From: Bacteroides sp.
GTDB taxonomy: Bacteria; Bacteroidota; Bacteroidia; Bacteroidales; Muribaculaceae
NCBI GenBank assembly: GCA_014802435.1
Contig: JAAVCG010000004.1
Location: forward strand, 1-61,171
Direction: 5' to 3'
DNA length: 61,171 nt
The notes under the pieces are model-generated. The model ran no database searches, was not told the DNA's origin, and saw only the letters and a program-made list of their open reading frames with translations. A program made the position numbers and the translations under genes. Position 1 is the stretch's first letter, and every line of letters starts with the position of its first letter. Below, in pieces: positions 43,979 to 53,294 of this stretch.

Positions 43979-44052
43979 CACCGCGAAAAGTGCCTTAACA
44001 CGCACAAAAAACACGTAAACTATTTATTTAACTCAATAACTCATAACTGCTT

Positions 44053-45261
44053 ATGAAAAAAATCATGACTCTGGCACTTGCCTGCGCAGCTATGCTTGGC
44101 AGCAACGCAATCGCTCAGGAAGTGACCTACGTTGAAGATCCCGCTCAGGGCTACACCTTCAACAAATTCAAATCTAACTGGTTCATCACCGCTGAAGGTG
44201 GCGTTAACATGCAGTTCAGCAAGCACGACGTTCAGCGCGAATGGTCTGACCGCTTCGCTCCCGCTTTCGGTCTCCAGGTTGGCAAATGGTTCTCTCCCAT
44301 CATGGGCTTCCGTGGCGGTATCACCTACATGGGCTCTAAGGGCGTTGCCAAGAACGCTACTGCTTTCGGCCTCGTTTACGGCGAAAACGGTCAGCCCGAA
44401 ATGTACAAGGACTACTACAAGACCAAAGTTGGCAACCTCGGCATCAACTTCGACGCTATGCTCAACGTTACCAACTGGTGGTGTGGCTACAAGCCCAACC
44501 GCGTCTACAACTTCATCGCTTATGTAGGTGGCGCAGCCTACGCCGGCTTCGAACACAAAGTTGGCAGCGACAGCAAGTGGGACAAGCACTTTGACACCAA
44601 CATCGCTCTCCGCGGCGGTATCATCAACAGCTTCAACGTCAGCAAGCAAGTTGCCCTCAGCCTCGACATCCGCTACACCTGCATCGGTGCTCGTCAGGAA
44701 GCCGGCTACAACTACGGCGCTCTCGTTAACAACGCTTCTGCTTTCCTCGGCGTTACTTACCTCTTCAACCAGCGCACCTGGACTGCACCCATCGTGCCCG
44801 TTTGTCCTCCTGCTGAAAACTGCGACCCCATCCGCGCTCGTCTCGCAGAAGTTGAAGCTCGCCTCGCTGACACTCAGCGCAAGCTCGACGAATGCCTCCG
44901 TCGCCCCATGCCCACTGCAGCTGCTCCCGCTCCCTGCGTGGCTCCCCTCGCTACCGTTTACTTCCCCATCGGCTCTGCTACCGTCTCTAAGACCGACGCC
45001 AACGTCCTCAAGAGCGTAGCCGCTCAGATGAAGGCTGATACCAGCGTGAAGTACGACGTTTGCGGCTGGGCCGACAACTACACCGGCACCGAAGCCATCA
45101 ACAACCGTCTCCGCCAGAACCGCGCTAACAACGTTAAGAACATCCTCGTGAAGAACGGCGTTAACGCTTCTCAGCTCGACGTTACCACCAACCCCGGCGA
45201 CAAGTTCTCCGGTAAGGAAAATGTTTACCTCGATCGTTGCGTAACCATCCAGGCTAAATAA
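44053..45261 (+). CDS. OmpA-family outer-membrane porin
   Basis: A 402-residue major outer-membrane protein. The signal peptide MKKIMTLALACAAMLGSNAI ends before AQ. An N-terminal beta barrel of about 250 residues follows, with aromatic strands such as NWFITAEGGVNMQFS. Next come a coiled hinge (RLAEVEARLADTQRKLDECL) and a Pro/Ala linker. The C-terminal peptidoglycan-binding domain has YFPIGSATVSKTDAN and NNRLRQNRANNVKNIL. Codon use is strongly biased to a few C- and T-ending codons compared with its neighbours, as expected of very high expression. Confidence 0.93.
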   Translation: MKKIMTLALACAAMLGSNAIAQEVTYVEDPAQGYTFNKFKSNWFITAEGGVNMQFSKHDVQREWSDRFAPAFGLQVGKWFSPIMGFRGGITYMGSKGVAKNATAFGLVYGENGQPEMYKDYYKTKVGNLGINFDAMLNVTNWWCGYKPNRVYNFIAYVGGAAYAGFEHKVGSDSKWDKHFDTNIALRGGIINSFNVSKQVALSLDIRYTCIGARQEAGYNYGALVNNASAFLGVTYLFNQRTWTAPIVPVCPPAENCDPIRARLAEVEARLADTQRKLDECLRRPMPTAAAPAPCVAPLATVYFPIGSATVSKTDANVLKSVAAQMKADTSVKYDVCGWADNYTGTEAINNRLRQNRANNVKNILVKNGVNASQLDVTTNPGDKFSGKENVYLDRCVTIQAK

Positions 45262-45289
45262 ATTTACTCCCTAAAAAGAGTAACCCAAG

Positions 45290-45321
45290 AAAGGGCATGT
45301 CAGTCACCTGACATGCCCTTT
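45290..45321 (+). terminator. Terminator of the OmpA porin gene
   Basis: AAAGGGCATGTCAG (45290-45303) pairs perfectly with CTGACATGCCCTTT (45308-45321) around a TCAC loop. A pyrimidine tail CCCTTTCC follows. It lies 29 bases after the stop. Confidence 0.82.
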
Positions 45322-45337
45322 CCCTTTCCGCCCAAGT

Positions 45338-45463
45338 CAGCCAGTTCCGCCAGTTCCGCCAGTTCCGCCAGTTCCGCCAGTTCCGCCAGTTCAGCTGGTC
45401 CGCCCGGTCCGCCCGGTCCGCCCGGTCGGACAAGTCAGACAAGTCAGACAAGTCAGACAAGTC
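45338..45463. repeat. 9-bp periodic array of three related unit types
   Basis: Fourteen consecutive 9-mers in one register: CAGCCAGTT, five CCGCCAGTT, CAGCTGGTC, three CGCCCGGTC, GGACAAGTC and three AGACAAGTC. The unit types change abruptly but the period never slips. The array sits between the porin terminator and the terminator at 45475-45508 and has no start codon or promoter of its own on either strand. Confidence 0.88.
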
Positions 45464-45474
45464 CGACTAATAAG

Positions 45475-45508
45475 TAAAAAAAAGAGCCGCGACTTGCGCG
45501 GCTCTTTT
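45475..45508 (-). terminator. Terminator of the 1225-residue surface protein gene
   Basis: AAAGAGCCGCG (45481-45491) pairs with CGCGGCTCTTT (45497-45507) around ACTTG. On the minus strand it is followed by at least eight U residues. The symmetric flanks would also stop plus-strand transcripts. Confidence 0.9.
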
Positions 45509-45509
45509 C

Positions 45510-48500
45510 TTATAGGGGGAGTTTGGCGGTGTGGGCGCCGGCGGAGATTAGGATTAGGTGGGTGGATGGCGGGATGGTTGCGGTGAGGGTGCCGGTGCCG
45601 GAGGCGAGGGTGCGGCCCTGGAGGTCGATGATGGCGATGGGAGTGGCCGCGGGGGCGGTGACGGTGATGGTCTGGCCGTTGCGGGTCACTTGGATGCCTG
45701 CGGCGATTTGGGCAATGCCGACAGATTCCTTGAATTCGAGTTCAATGGGGGCCGTTGCTCGTGATTCGCCGTTGTTGTATTGAGCTGAGAGGCGATAGGC
45801 GTATGTGCCGGCTTCGTCGGGGGTGTGGATGGTCTCGGTGTCGGCGGTTTCGTGAGCTTTTTCGCCGTTTACATAGAGATTGTAGCCGGTCAGACGAGTA
45901 TTGGCGGGAAGTTCGCCTGCGGCCTTGAATGAGAAGTCATCAAGGAAGAGACAGTAGGAGTCATATGAGTCATGGAGCACTGCGAAATACTTGGCGCCTT
46001 CGGGGACTTCAAATTTGAATTCGGTCCATTGTTCGGGGACGATTCCGCTTTCAGGCAACCCCTCAATTTCCTTGATTTGAGTGAATGATGCGGTGTTTGA
46101 GTCAGTGGTTGAGTACCAGACGGAGATTGTTTCGTTGAGGCCGGCGGCAATGGTGAATGCGCGGCCCCAGAAGCTGATAGTCTGGGCTTGGCCGATGAGC
46201 TCCGGAGAGATGAGCAGATTGGCGTTTTGAGTCTGACATGACCAGGCTACGAGCATTGTCCTGCCGGAGTGAGTGTTGAAGTCAGCAGTGTTTTCAGGGC
46301 TCATGCCGGCAATTTCCGGGGAGAAGAGTTGGAAGGCCATCGGCATGGTGCGATAGGGGTTATTGACGTCGCCCAGGAAGGTATAGTTCTTTTCGCCGTC
46401 GAGGTCTACGAACTGCCAGTCGCCATATCCTTTGTAGGCGAAGGGTTCAGCGTCGTCGCTTTCAAATCCTTCTTCAATCTCCTTTGGGGCGGTCATGTCG
46501 GCAAATTCGGGGGCTGTCCAGGAGATTTCGGCGTTAACGTTGTCAGTCATAGCGTTGAAGTCGGCGGGCATCGGCAGGCGGGAGAAGCGGATGTCGACGT
46601 CTTGGGCGGCGGTATGGTGAATGTTGTCGGCGGATGACTTGGCGTGGGTAGTGACGGCTACTATGTCGTCAGAGAGGACGGAGGTTTTGACGTTGACCTT
46701 TGCGGAGGCAACTGTGCCGGGGTTCAGGACGTCAAACATTACGGGCTCAAGGTCTTGGCCATCGACGATTACGTGCATATGGGCCTGCGTGAGCGGCTTG
46801 GTGCCGATGTTTTCAACGGTCATCATCACGGGGATATCCTCTCCCGCCTTGACTGATTCGGCAATGGAGGCTACTGAGACTCGCATTGCTTCCTCCTTGA
46901 GGTCAATGACGCGGATATTGTCAACGGGTACGCTCCAGATTTCCTCGTCGGTGTTATGGATTGCGCGCATCAGGAAGCCTATTTGGATGTAACGGGCTGA
47001 CTTATAAGGGGAGAGGTCAACGCGGCAAAGGGTCCAGTCATCAGTTGGCTGCTCCTTGAGGTCAATAGACTTGACGGCTTCAAAGTCGGCGCCGTCAACG
47101 GCCACTTTGGCTTCAATCACGGAGCCTTTGCCCTGATATTGGAACTCAAATACCGGATTTTCAGCACCTTCAAGGCTGATTTTTGTTGAGAAGAGTCCAT
47201 AGGCGGAGTTAATGTCCAGGGGCATCATATAGAAGAACCCGTTATCGGCATCATGAGAGTTAAGATATTCGGGCTCAACCCCTTCGTCGGCGTCAGCATT
47301 GGTTTGCAGTTCGTTATCAAAGATTGTTCCGTTCATGACCTGCCCGGCGCTTTCAAGGTCTACTGCCCAGGATTGGGAGTAATAACCGTCGGCAAAACTT
47401 TCATAATAAGGAAGTTTTTCCGGTTGGCCGACGATGACAACGTTTGAGGCCTCGTCGAGCGAATAGTTTTCGCCCACTCCGGCGGTTACCTGATAGGCCA
47501 CAAAGTCTTGCTCGTCAAATCCGGAGAAGTCAAAAGTTGCGGTCAGCTCTTTGGTTTCAATGAGTGCGGGGTCATAATAAGAGCCGAAAGCGTCAAAAAC
47601 ATAGTAAGTTACGTCAGAATTATCAACGTAGCCGCCCTTTTCGCCGACATTGCCGATGGGGTCCCAGGTGAGGACCACGGAGTTATAATCCTCCGAGAGG
47701 GTCGCCTTCACGTTAGAAGGGGGAAGCGGGAGGTCCATTCCGCAGAAAACGTTGTCCACCAGAGCGGCCTCGCCCGCTTCCTCGCCTATGTAGGCAATGG
47801 CTTCGGCGCGGTTATAGGCGTTATTGAAGACGTCGGTTGTTTCAAAGGTGTATTCTCCGCCGGGAATGACGTCAGTCAGCGTTGTTTTATATGCCCGGTT
47901 GACCGTAATGACAACCTCTGAGAGCTGAGTCAGCGGATTGCCCTCCAGGTCAAGGGTAGGGGCGGTATATTTTACCGTAGCCTTGAGTTGGCCCTTTTCG
48001 GCGGGAATCATTTCCAGTTTGCCTGCCGCCGGGGGAGTAACTTTTTCGGAGCTTTCCTTGACGCAGAAGTCGCTGATGGTCACGCATCCTGAAGAGCCAT
48101 TGAGAGAGGTTGCATGGAATCCGAAGTAGTAATATCCTTCTTTCGCCACGATGACCGTCGTTTCAACCTTTTCCATATCTTTATGGGTGTACTTATGGGG
48201 CTCGACTGCGGTGTAGGTCATGGCGTCGACTGTCGGTTCCGTGCCATAGTAAAGGGCCACTTCGTCTTCCTTGCCCGACGACATGAACATTCCCTCCTTG
48301 AAGCTGACGGCATAGTTTACTCCCGGGAGCAGATGGACGGGCGGCATCATGAGCCAGTCATCTTGCGATTCATCTTTTAGGGTTGTGTTTTTTACGCAGG
48401 CTGTTCCATAGCTCGTATTGAAGAGATTCCAGCCTTTACCGTCATTATTTGCGTCGATGATAGTGTAGTTATCGGCGGAGTCATCCGAGCCTTTACTGAG

Positions 48501-49187
48501 GGAGATTTCCACGGGGACTTCAAGGGCATTTTCAGGTGCAATCAGCGGATCTTTGCAAACTTCCATTGAGAAGTTGCATATCTTAGGTGTGCCGGAATTG
48601 GCCTTTTCAGAAGTGCAGTGGAATCCGAAATAGTATTCTCCGGATTCCGGGGCCATGAATTGCGCTTCCTTGGTTTGGAAGACCTTGTTGTTATAACCGT
48701 AGGTAAACTCGGGGACAACGGTGAGGGTCATTCCTTCAACGCTCTGCTCGGTTCCGGCAAAGAGGGCGAGTTTATCCTCGATCTTGCTGAGGGTCATGTC
48801 ATAGTCAAACTTGACCGTGTAAAATTCTCCGCCTTCCAGGCTGATTGCGGGCGAAATCAGCCAGTCGTCGGCCTCATCATTCGTCGGCGACATGCAGACG
48901 GAGTAAGTGGAGAATCCGCCGGGCTTCCATGTCTTGGAGTCCTGATTGGCGTCAACGACGAGATACTGATTGGTAACGTCCGGCTCGTTTTTTCCGAGCG
49001 AGTGAATGAAGGGCACGGAGACGGCCTCCGGGGCGTCCGAATAGACTTGCGGGGCCATGTGGCGGCTCGCTTCGCGCTTTGTCAGCTGCTTGATGGCGCC
49101 GCCCGGGGTCAGTTGCCTTTCGGGTAGTGCGGCCCAACCGGCCATAGCGACTCCGGCGGCTGCGGCAAAGAGTAAAAGTTTTTTCAT
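45510..49187 (-). CDS. Large secreted adhesin-like protein (choice-of-anchor J and Fn3-like modules, sorting domain)
   Basis: 1225 residues from the ATG at 49187; the signal peptide is MKKLLLFAAAAGVAMAGWAA. A longer in-frame start is rejected because its promoter lies inside. Two jelly-roll modules of the choice-of-anchor J type are in tandem near the N-terminus (DDWLISPAISLEGGEFYTV and DDWLMMPPVHLLPGVNYAV). Fn3-like modules and further jelly rolls follow. The C-terminus with AIIDLQGRTLASGTGTLTA is a type A sorting domain, so export by type IX secretion and surface display are expected. Ligand unknown. Confidence 0.85.
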   Translation of the reverse strand: MKKLLLFAAAAGVAMAGWAALPERQLTPGGAIKQLTKREASRHMAPQVYSDAPEAVSVPFIHSLGKNEPDVTNQYLVVDANQDSKTWKPGGFSTYSVCMSPTNDEADDWLISPAISLEGGEFYTVKFDYDMTLSKIEDKLALFAGTEQSVEGMTLTVVPEFTYGYNNKVFQTKEAQFMAPESGEYYFGFHCTSEKANSGTPKICNFSMEVCKDPLIAPENALEVPVEISLSKGSDDSADNYTIIDANNDGKGWNLFNTSYGTACVKNTTLKDESQDDWLMMPPVHLLPGVNYAVSFKEGMFMSSGKEDEVALYYGTEPTVDAMTYTAVEPHKYTHKDMEKVETTVIVAKEGYYYFGFHATSLNGSSGCVTISDFCVKESSEKVTPPAAGKLEMIPAEKGQLKATVKYTAPTLDLEGNPLTQLSEVVITVNRAYKTTLTDVIPGGEYTFETTDVFNNAYNRAEAIAYIGEEAGEAALVDNVFCGMDLPLPPSNVKATLSEDYNSVVLTWDPIGNVGEKGGYVDNSDVTYYVFDAFGSYYDPALIETKELTATFDFSGFDEQDFVAYQVTAGVGENYSLDEASNVVIVGQPEKLPYYESFADGYYSQSWAVDLESAGQVMNGTIFDNELQTNADADEGVEPEYLNSHDADNGFFYMMPLDINSAYGLFSTKISLEGAENPVFEFQYQGKGSVIEAKVAVDGADFEAVKSIDLKEQPTDDWTLCRVDLSPYKSARYIQIGFLMRAIHNTDEEIWSVPVDNIRVIDLKEEAMRVSVASIAESVKAGEDIPVMMTVENIGTKPLTQAHMHVIVDGQDLEPVMFDVLNPGTVASAKVNVKTSVLSDDIVAVTTHAKSSADNIHHTAAQDVDIRFSRLPMPADFNAMTDNVNAEISWTAPEFADMTAPKEIEEGFESDDAEPFAYKGYGDWQFVDLDGEKNYTFLGDVNNPYRTMPMAFQLFSPEIAGMSPENTADFNTHSGRTMLVAWSCQTQNANLLISPELIGQAQTISFWGRAFTIAAGLNETISVWYSTTDSNTASFTQIKEIEGLPESGIVPEQWTEFKFEVPEGAKYFAVLHDSYDSYCLFLDDFSFKAAGELPANTRLTGYNLYVNGEKAHETADTETIHTPDEAGTYAYRLSAQYNNGESRATAPIELEFKESVGIAQIAAGIQVTRNGQTITVTAPAATPIAIIDLQGRTLASGTGTLTATIPPSTHLILISAGAHTAKLPL

Positions 49188-49238
49188 TTTAAGTGGAATA
49201 AGTTGGTTAAAATGATTGGTTTTATTGGAAAATTGACG

Positions 49239-49270
49239 CAAATTTACGGACTTTTCTTGACAAATGCAAA
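49239..49270 (-). promoter_or_regulatory. Promoter of the 1225-residue surface protein gene
   Basis: On the minus strand TTTG (49267-49270), a 20-base spacer and TAAATTTG (49239-49246): full consensus. Leader of about 47 nt to the ATG at 49187. Confidence 0.72.
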
Positions 49271-49275
49271 ATAAT

Positions 49276-49312
49276 CATGCGGATTTGCTGCCATTGGTAG
49301 CAAATCCGCATG
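49276..49312 (-). terminator. Hairpin terminator of the 206-residue lipoprotein gene
   Basis: CATGCGGATTTGCT (49276-49289) pairs with AGCAAATCCGCATG (49299-49312). The tail on the minus strand is ATTATTTTG. It lies 36 bases past the stop and directly abuts the promoter of the next gene. Confidence 0.75.
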
Positions 49313-49348
49313 GGGGTACTTGGTTTTTTTAGGTATTTTGGATTTAGG

Positions 49349-49969
49349 TTATTGAGGGCGGACGAAGGTTTGACGTTGTTTGTGAATCTCGGCAGTCATC
49401 ATGTTGTCAGACTGGAAGTGGATATCGTCAAATTCATGTATTTTGGTGATTACGTCGTTCATTCCGTGGGTTGCCTGGTCGCGGAACGCTTTCAGGACCT
49501 GCGGGGAGACGGTTGCGGTGGAGTCCGTGTCATAGTTGGTCAGGACGCTTGCAATTGCGAACTGTACATCGGGGTCAACGTCGACCTTGAGGGTAGCGGG
49601 GTCAAAGGCGAGTTTGATTTCGTCTTCGTCATGCGCATGCCAGAGCCCGCTGACGGTGGCTACAGCGGCGGCCGTGGCGCTGACGGGGGCGGTGCCCTCG
49701 GCGTTGATCTGCGAGTTGATGGGCAGGGTTATTGAAATCCGGGCAGTCATGGTGACGGTTCCTTCGGAGCCGGAGCCCACTTTGGTGAATTCATAAACGG
49801 GTGTATATGTGCCGTCAGTGACGGTTTTCTTGTCGAATCTAACAGAAGTGCCGCTCCAGGGACCTGAGATTTTGGTGGCAAGGCGTGATGAAGAATCACA
49901 GGCGGTTACGTAGCCCAGGGTGGCTACTACGGTGAGAACGGTCAGAATGGCTGAAGTTTTAAATTTCAT
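49349..49969 (-). CDS. Lipoprotein of unknown function
   Basis: A 206-residue predicted lipoprotein (VTACDSS, Cys24). The mature part starts with KISGPWSGTSVRF, reminiscent of lipocalin-like lipoproteins that begin with a W-x-G element. A beta-rich body TVTMTARISITLP and a C-terminal helical stretch EIHKQRQTFVRPQ follow. No family is recognised with certainty. It sits alone between two terminator hairpins. I do not see a clear promoter in 49970-50036. Confidence 0.7.
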   Translation of the reverse strand: MKFKTSAILTVLTVVATLGYVTACDSSSRLATKISGPWSGTSVRFDKKTVTDGTYTPVYEFTKVGSGSEGTVTMTARISITLPINSQINAEGTAPVSATAAAVATVSGLWHAHDEDEIKLAFDPATLKVDVDPDVQFAIASVLTNYDTDSTATVSPQVLKAFRDQATHGMNDVITKIHEFDDIHFQSDNMMTAEIHKQRQTFVRPQ

Positions 49970-50036
49970 AGATGAGTAATGTTAAATAGTTTCTACATTT
50001 GATAACACTCCACCTCTAAAAAAGGTTCACCTTACC

Positions 50037-50084
50037 CGCAAAAAAAATGAGAGCCGGCTCTCGCGCAGAAGCGTGGAGCCGGCT
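50037..50084 (-). terminator. Terminator of the secreted protein gene at 50107
   Basis: AGCCGGCTC (50052-50060) pairs with GAGCCGGCT (50076-50084), with an inner CGC/GCG pairing. On the minus strand the stem is followed by a U-rich stretch (A run at 50040-50047). It lies 23 bases after the stop. Confidence 0.78.
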
Positions 50085-50106
50085 GAAAAGGGGAAATAGT
50101 AGGATA

Positions 50107-51450
50107 TTATTTTTTGATGACGGGGACTCCGGCGCGGCGGATGTTTTTGATTTTTCCGATTTTCTTCAGCGCGGGAGCGTGATAGGGGGCGTAGACGTCC
50201 CATTGTGAATCTGCATCGGGGAAGAAGTTGACGCGGAGGGTAGTAACGCCGCCTGTCTTAGCCTTGGCATAAATCAGCAGGGAATACCATTTTTCTTCAA
50301 GGTCAGATTGTGAGAAGGTGTATTCGCCGAGGTTGTTGATGTCGTTAGTGATGTCAATAGCGTCGCCGCCCATAGCGAGTTCGGGATAAGTATAGCCCAT
50401 GTTGATGCGGTCACTGACGGTATTTTCATCGAGGAGGCGCACGTAGGCTTCCTCAACGTTGCTGGGAGTGATTTCAAAGTTCACCTTAACGAAGCGTTCA
50501 CCTTTTTCTTTTGAGAAGACATTGACCAGGGGGACTTCTTCATCAGTGCTTGAGACATAGTTGAAGACGAAGGTTTTTTCCTGGACGTTGCCTTCGGCAT
50601 CATAAGCGTTGACATACATGATGTATTCGCCGGGATCATAAACGGGCCAGGTGTTATTTTCTATTCCGGGTTCCATGTCGCCGGTACCGGAGAGGAAGTC
50701 CATGCTCCAGCTTTGGCCGAAAGTGCCCATCAGGAAGTCGCGGCCATAGGCTTTTTCGTAGGGTTCCATCATAGACTTCATGCCCCAGCAGGTAGTTACA
50801 TAAAGGATATTGGGGAATCCGGAGAAGTTGAGAATCATGCCGAAATCATTGAATCCGCCTTCGGTAACGTCAATGTTGAGGTCGATTTCCGCGGGCTTTT
50901 CAGTTGTCAGCTCGGTGTAAGCGAAGGTTTCGAGGGGTTCGGTCGTAGCGGCATCCACTTCCCATGCGCAGAGGTAATACTTGGTTCCGGGAGTGATTTT
51001 GAAGCGATACATCTCAGAAGAGGGGTCATACTGCTGAAAGTCATTCTGAGTGACAGTAGACTTGCCGATGCTGACAAAGGCATTGGTTGACAAGGTGTAT
51101 TTCAGACAGTTGAGGAAGCTCTCTTCGTCAAGATTTTCGAGCATATCGCCATACATGTCCATAGCCGTATAGTTAACGTCATAGTATGACAGGAGGTTAT
51201 GGGCATAGGCAACGTTTGCACCGGCGGTATTGACGGTGTAAGTAACGGAGTTTTTGCCAACTTTGTCAACTGAGAGCCAAAGGGCCTCGTCGCTGACGTT
51301 ATCAGGGAGATTGAATGTGATATAGTCAACGGCGCCGGCGGCAAACTTGGAGACAACGCGGTCGCCTTTGACCAGATACATTGTTTCATTTTCGGCCGAA
51401 GCGCCAATAGCGGCGAGAGCAACGGCAGCGGAAAGAAGTATGCGGTTCAT
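50107..51450 (-). CDS. Secreted protein of unknown function
   Basis: A 447-residue exported protein with signal peptide MNRILLSAAVALAAIGASA. The first mature segment, YLVKGDRVVSKFAAGAVDYI, resembles a motif near the N-terminus of many Bacteroidales surface proteins. The body has Fn3-like features (GTKYYLCAWEVDAAT) and is acidic and Tyr/Asn-rich. The last residues are basic (KKIGKIKNIRRAGVPVIKK). It starts 13 bp after the small sorting-domain protein gene, so both are probably made together. Confidence 0.72.
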   Translation of the reverse strand: MNRILLSAAVALAAIGASAENETMYLVKGDRVVSKFAAGAVDYITFNLPDNVSDEALWLSVDKVGKNSVTYTVNTAGANVAYAHNLLSYYDVNYTAMDMYGDMLENLDEESFLNCLKYTLSTNAFVSIGKSTVTQNDFQQYDPSSEMYRFKITPGTKYYLCAWEVDAATTEPLETFAYTELTTEKPAEIDLNIDVTEGGFNDFGMILNFSGFPNILYVTTCWGMKSMMEPYEKAYGRDFLMGTFGQSWSMDFLSGTGDMEPGIENNTWPVYDPGEYIMYVNAYDAEGNVQEKTFVFNYVSSTDEEVPLVNVFSKEKGERFVKVNFEITPSNVEEAYVRLLDENTVSDRINMGYTYPELAMGGDAIDITNDINNLGEYTFSQSDLEEKWYSLLIYAKAKTGGVTTLRVNFFPDADSQWDVYAPYHAPALKKIGKIKNIRRAGVPVIKK

Positions 51451-51463
51451 AAAAAGGAGGTTC

Positions 51464-51943
51464 TTATTTCTTGATTATTTTAACAGATTGATTAGCAACG
51501 GAAACGATGTAGATTCCGGCGGGCTGGGAGGCGAGGCTGATGGTTGTCAGCTCGTCAGAGGCCACAGTGGAGATAACAGCTGCGCCCTTGAGGTTGCTGA
51601 CGGTTATCTTCTGGCCATTGCTGAGTCCGGAGATATTGACAGGGCCGGATGTTTGAGCGGGCCATACGGCAATTTCGCCTTCGGCGGCAATGTTTTTGAT
51701 GGCGTCCCATTCGGCATTGACAAGGATTCTGTCAATGGCGGCAAATTCAAACTCTTCAGCCTTTCCGTCAGAGAGCTTGAGGGTTACGCCCTTATCGCCG
51801 AGCTCAATGCGGTCAATATCCTTGATGGCTTCCCGGCGCTGGGAGCCGTCAGTGGAGATGATGACCACGGCCTTATCCTCAGCGGAGGCACCCATTAAGC
51901 AGGATGCGGCTAAGATGATGGTGCTTAAAACTTTGGCTTTCAT
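51464..51943 (-). CDS. Small secreted protein consisting mainly of a sorting domain
   Basis: A 159-residue exported protein. The signal peptide ends at about GASA. A short domain follows with two similar motifs, EAIKDIDRIELGD and FEFAAIDRILVN. The C-terminal 75 residues have the pattern of a type IX secretion type A sorting domain (ITVSNLKGAAVI; QPAGIYIVSVANQSVKIIKK). The start codon shares a base with the pgi stop (TAATG), so a surface protein is translationally coupled to a glycolytic enzyme. Function unknown. Confidence 0.75.
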   Translation of the reverse strand: MKAKVLSTIILAASCLMGASAEDKAVVIISTDGSQRREAIKDIDRIELGDKGVTLKLSDGKAEEFEFAAIDRILVNAEWDAIKNIAAEGEIAVWPAQTSGPVNISGLSNGQKITVSNLKGAAVISTVASDELTTISLASQPAGIYIVSVANQSVKIIKK

Positions 51944-53256
51944 TATTTGAGGCGTGCTTGGATTGCTGCGGTTTCTTCCTCATAGCCGGGCTTGGCCAGG
52001 AGGGCAAACATATTTTTCTTATAGGCTTCAACTCCGGGCTGGTTGAAGGGGTTCACTCCGAGCATATAACCGGAGATGCCACAGCCGATTTCAAAGAAGT
52101 AGATGAGCTGACCGAGGGTGTATTCGCTCAGTTCGCTGACGGAGATTACGATGTTAGGCACTCCGCCGTCGATATGGGCCAGGCGGGTTCCGAGTTCGGC
52201 CATCTTGTTGACTTCGTCAACTCGCTTGCCGGCAATGAAGTTGAGGCCGTCGAGGTTTTCTTCGTCAAAGGGGATAACCTTTTCGCGGGCGGGGCTTTCA
52301 ACGTAAATTACGGTTTCAAAGATTGTGCGTTCGCCATCCTGAATCCATTGGCCCATGGAGTGGAGGTCAGTGGAGTTATCAACGGCAGCGGGGAAGATTC
52401 CCTTGTGATCCTTACCTTCGCTTTCGCCATAGAGCTGTTTCCACCATTCGCCGAAGAAATGGAGTTTGGGGTTATAGTTAACGAGGATTTCGGTCTTTTT
52501 GCCGTCGCGATAGAGGGCATTACGGGTCTGGGCATAGAGCTGAGCGGGATTTCCGGGCTTTGCGCAGATTTGTTCCATATCAGCGGCACCCTGAAGGAGG
52601 GCGCGGATGTTAAATCCGGCAACGGCGATGGGGAGCAGGCCTACGGGGGAGAGCACTGAGAAGCGTCCGCCCACGTTATCGTCGATGACGAAGGTTGCAT
52701 AGCCCTCATCAGTGGCGAGTTTGCGGAGGGCGCCTTTCTTGGCGTCGGTCACGGCAACGATGAGTTTGCCGGCTTCTTCCTTGCCCACCTGAGCCTCGAG
52801 CTGGGCCTTGAGGAGGCGGAAAGCGATGGCGGGTTCAGTTGTCGTTCCGCTCTTGGAGATGACGATAATGCCAAAACGCTTGTCGGCCAGATAATCCTGG
52901 AGGTCAGCCAGATAGTCCTCGCCAATGTTTTGACCGGCAAAGAGGATTTCCGGCTTGGTGGGGGTGAAAGTGCCCTTGAGGGCTTCGATTACGGCCTTGG
53001 CTCCGAGATAAGAGCCGCCGATGCCGATGCAGACAACGGCTTCACATTCAGCGCGAAGCACATTAGCGACGCTCATGATTTCCTCAACGAGGTCAGAATT
53101 GATGGTTTCAGAGGGGAGTTTTACCCATCCGAGGAAGTCATTACCGGCGCCGGTGCCTTCCAGTACGGTTTGGAGGGCGGCGGTGCCTTCAGACTGGAGC
53201 GCGGCAACTGTTTCGTCAGAAACGGCAGCGCTTACGTTGATGTCAAACGTTTCCAT
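51943..53256 (-). CDS. pgi: Glucose-6-phosphate isomerase
   Basis: A 437-residue short-type phosphoglucose isomerase (glucose-6-phosphate to fructose-6-phosphate). Motifs are [49 protein letters not shown] and the catalytic [13 protein letters not shown] region. Length matches the Firmicutes/Bacteroidetes-type enzyme. It follows gpsA by 38 bp in the order lysS-gpsA-pgi, which is common in Bacteroidales (recalled). Confidence 0.96.
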   Translation of the reverse strand: METFDINVSAAVSDETVAALQSEGTAALQTVLEGTGAGNDFLGWVKLPSETINSDLVEEIMSVANVLRAECEAVVCIGIGGSYLGAKAVIEALKGTFTPTKPEILFAGQNIGEDYLADLQDYLADKRFGIIVISKSGTTTEPAIAFRLLKAQLEAQVGKEEAGKLIVAVTDAKKGALRKLATDEGYATFVIDDNVGGRFSVLSPVGLLPIAVAGFNIRALLQGAADMEQICAKPGNPAQLYAQTRNALYRDGKKTEILVNYNPKLHFFGEWWKQLYGESEGKDHKGIFPAAVDNSTDLHSMGQWIQDGERTIFETVIYVESPAREKVIPFDEENLDGLNFIAGKRVDEVNKMAELGTRLAHIDGGVPNIVISVSELSEYTLGQLIYFFEIGCGISGYMLGVNPFNQPGVEAYKKNMFALLAKPGYEEETAAIQARLK

Positions 53257-53294
53257 TTATGTCAATTAGTATTTATTAATTAGCAATTAATGAT

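Noticed and set aside
45254-45460. Minus-strand frame encoding SDL/RAD/NWR tripeptide repeats
   Set aside because: It is just translation of the 9-bp array, which keeps frame because the period is a multiple of three. There is no independent expression signal.
45338-45463. CRISPR array
   Set aside because: Units are 9 bp with no spacers, and no cas gene is nearby.
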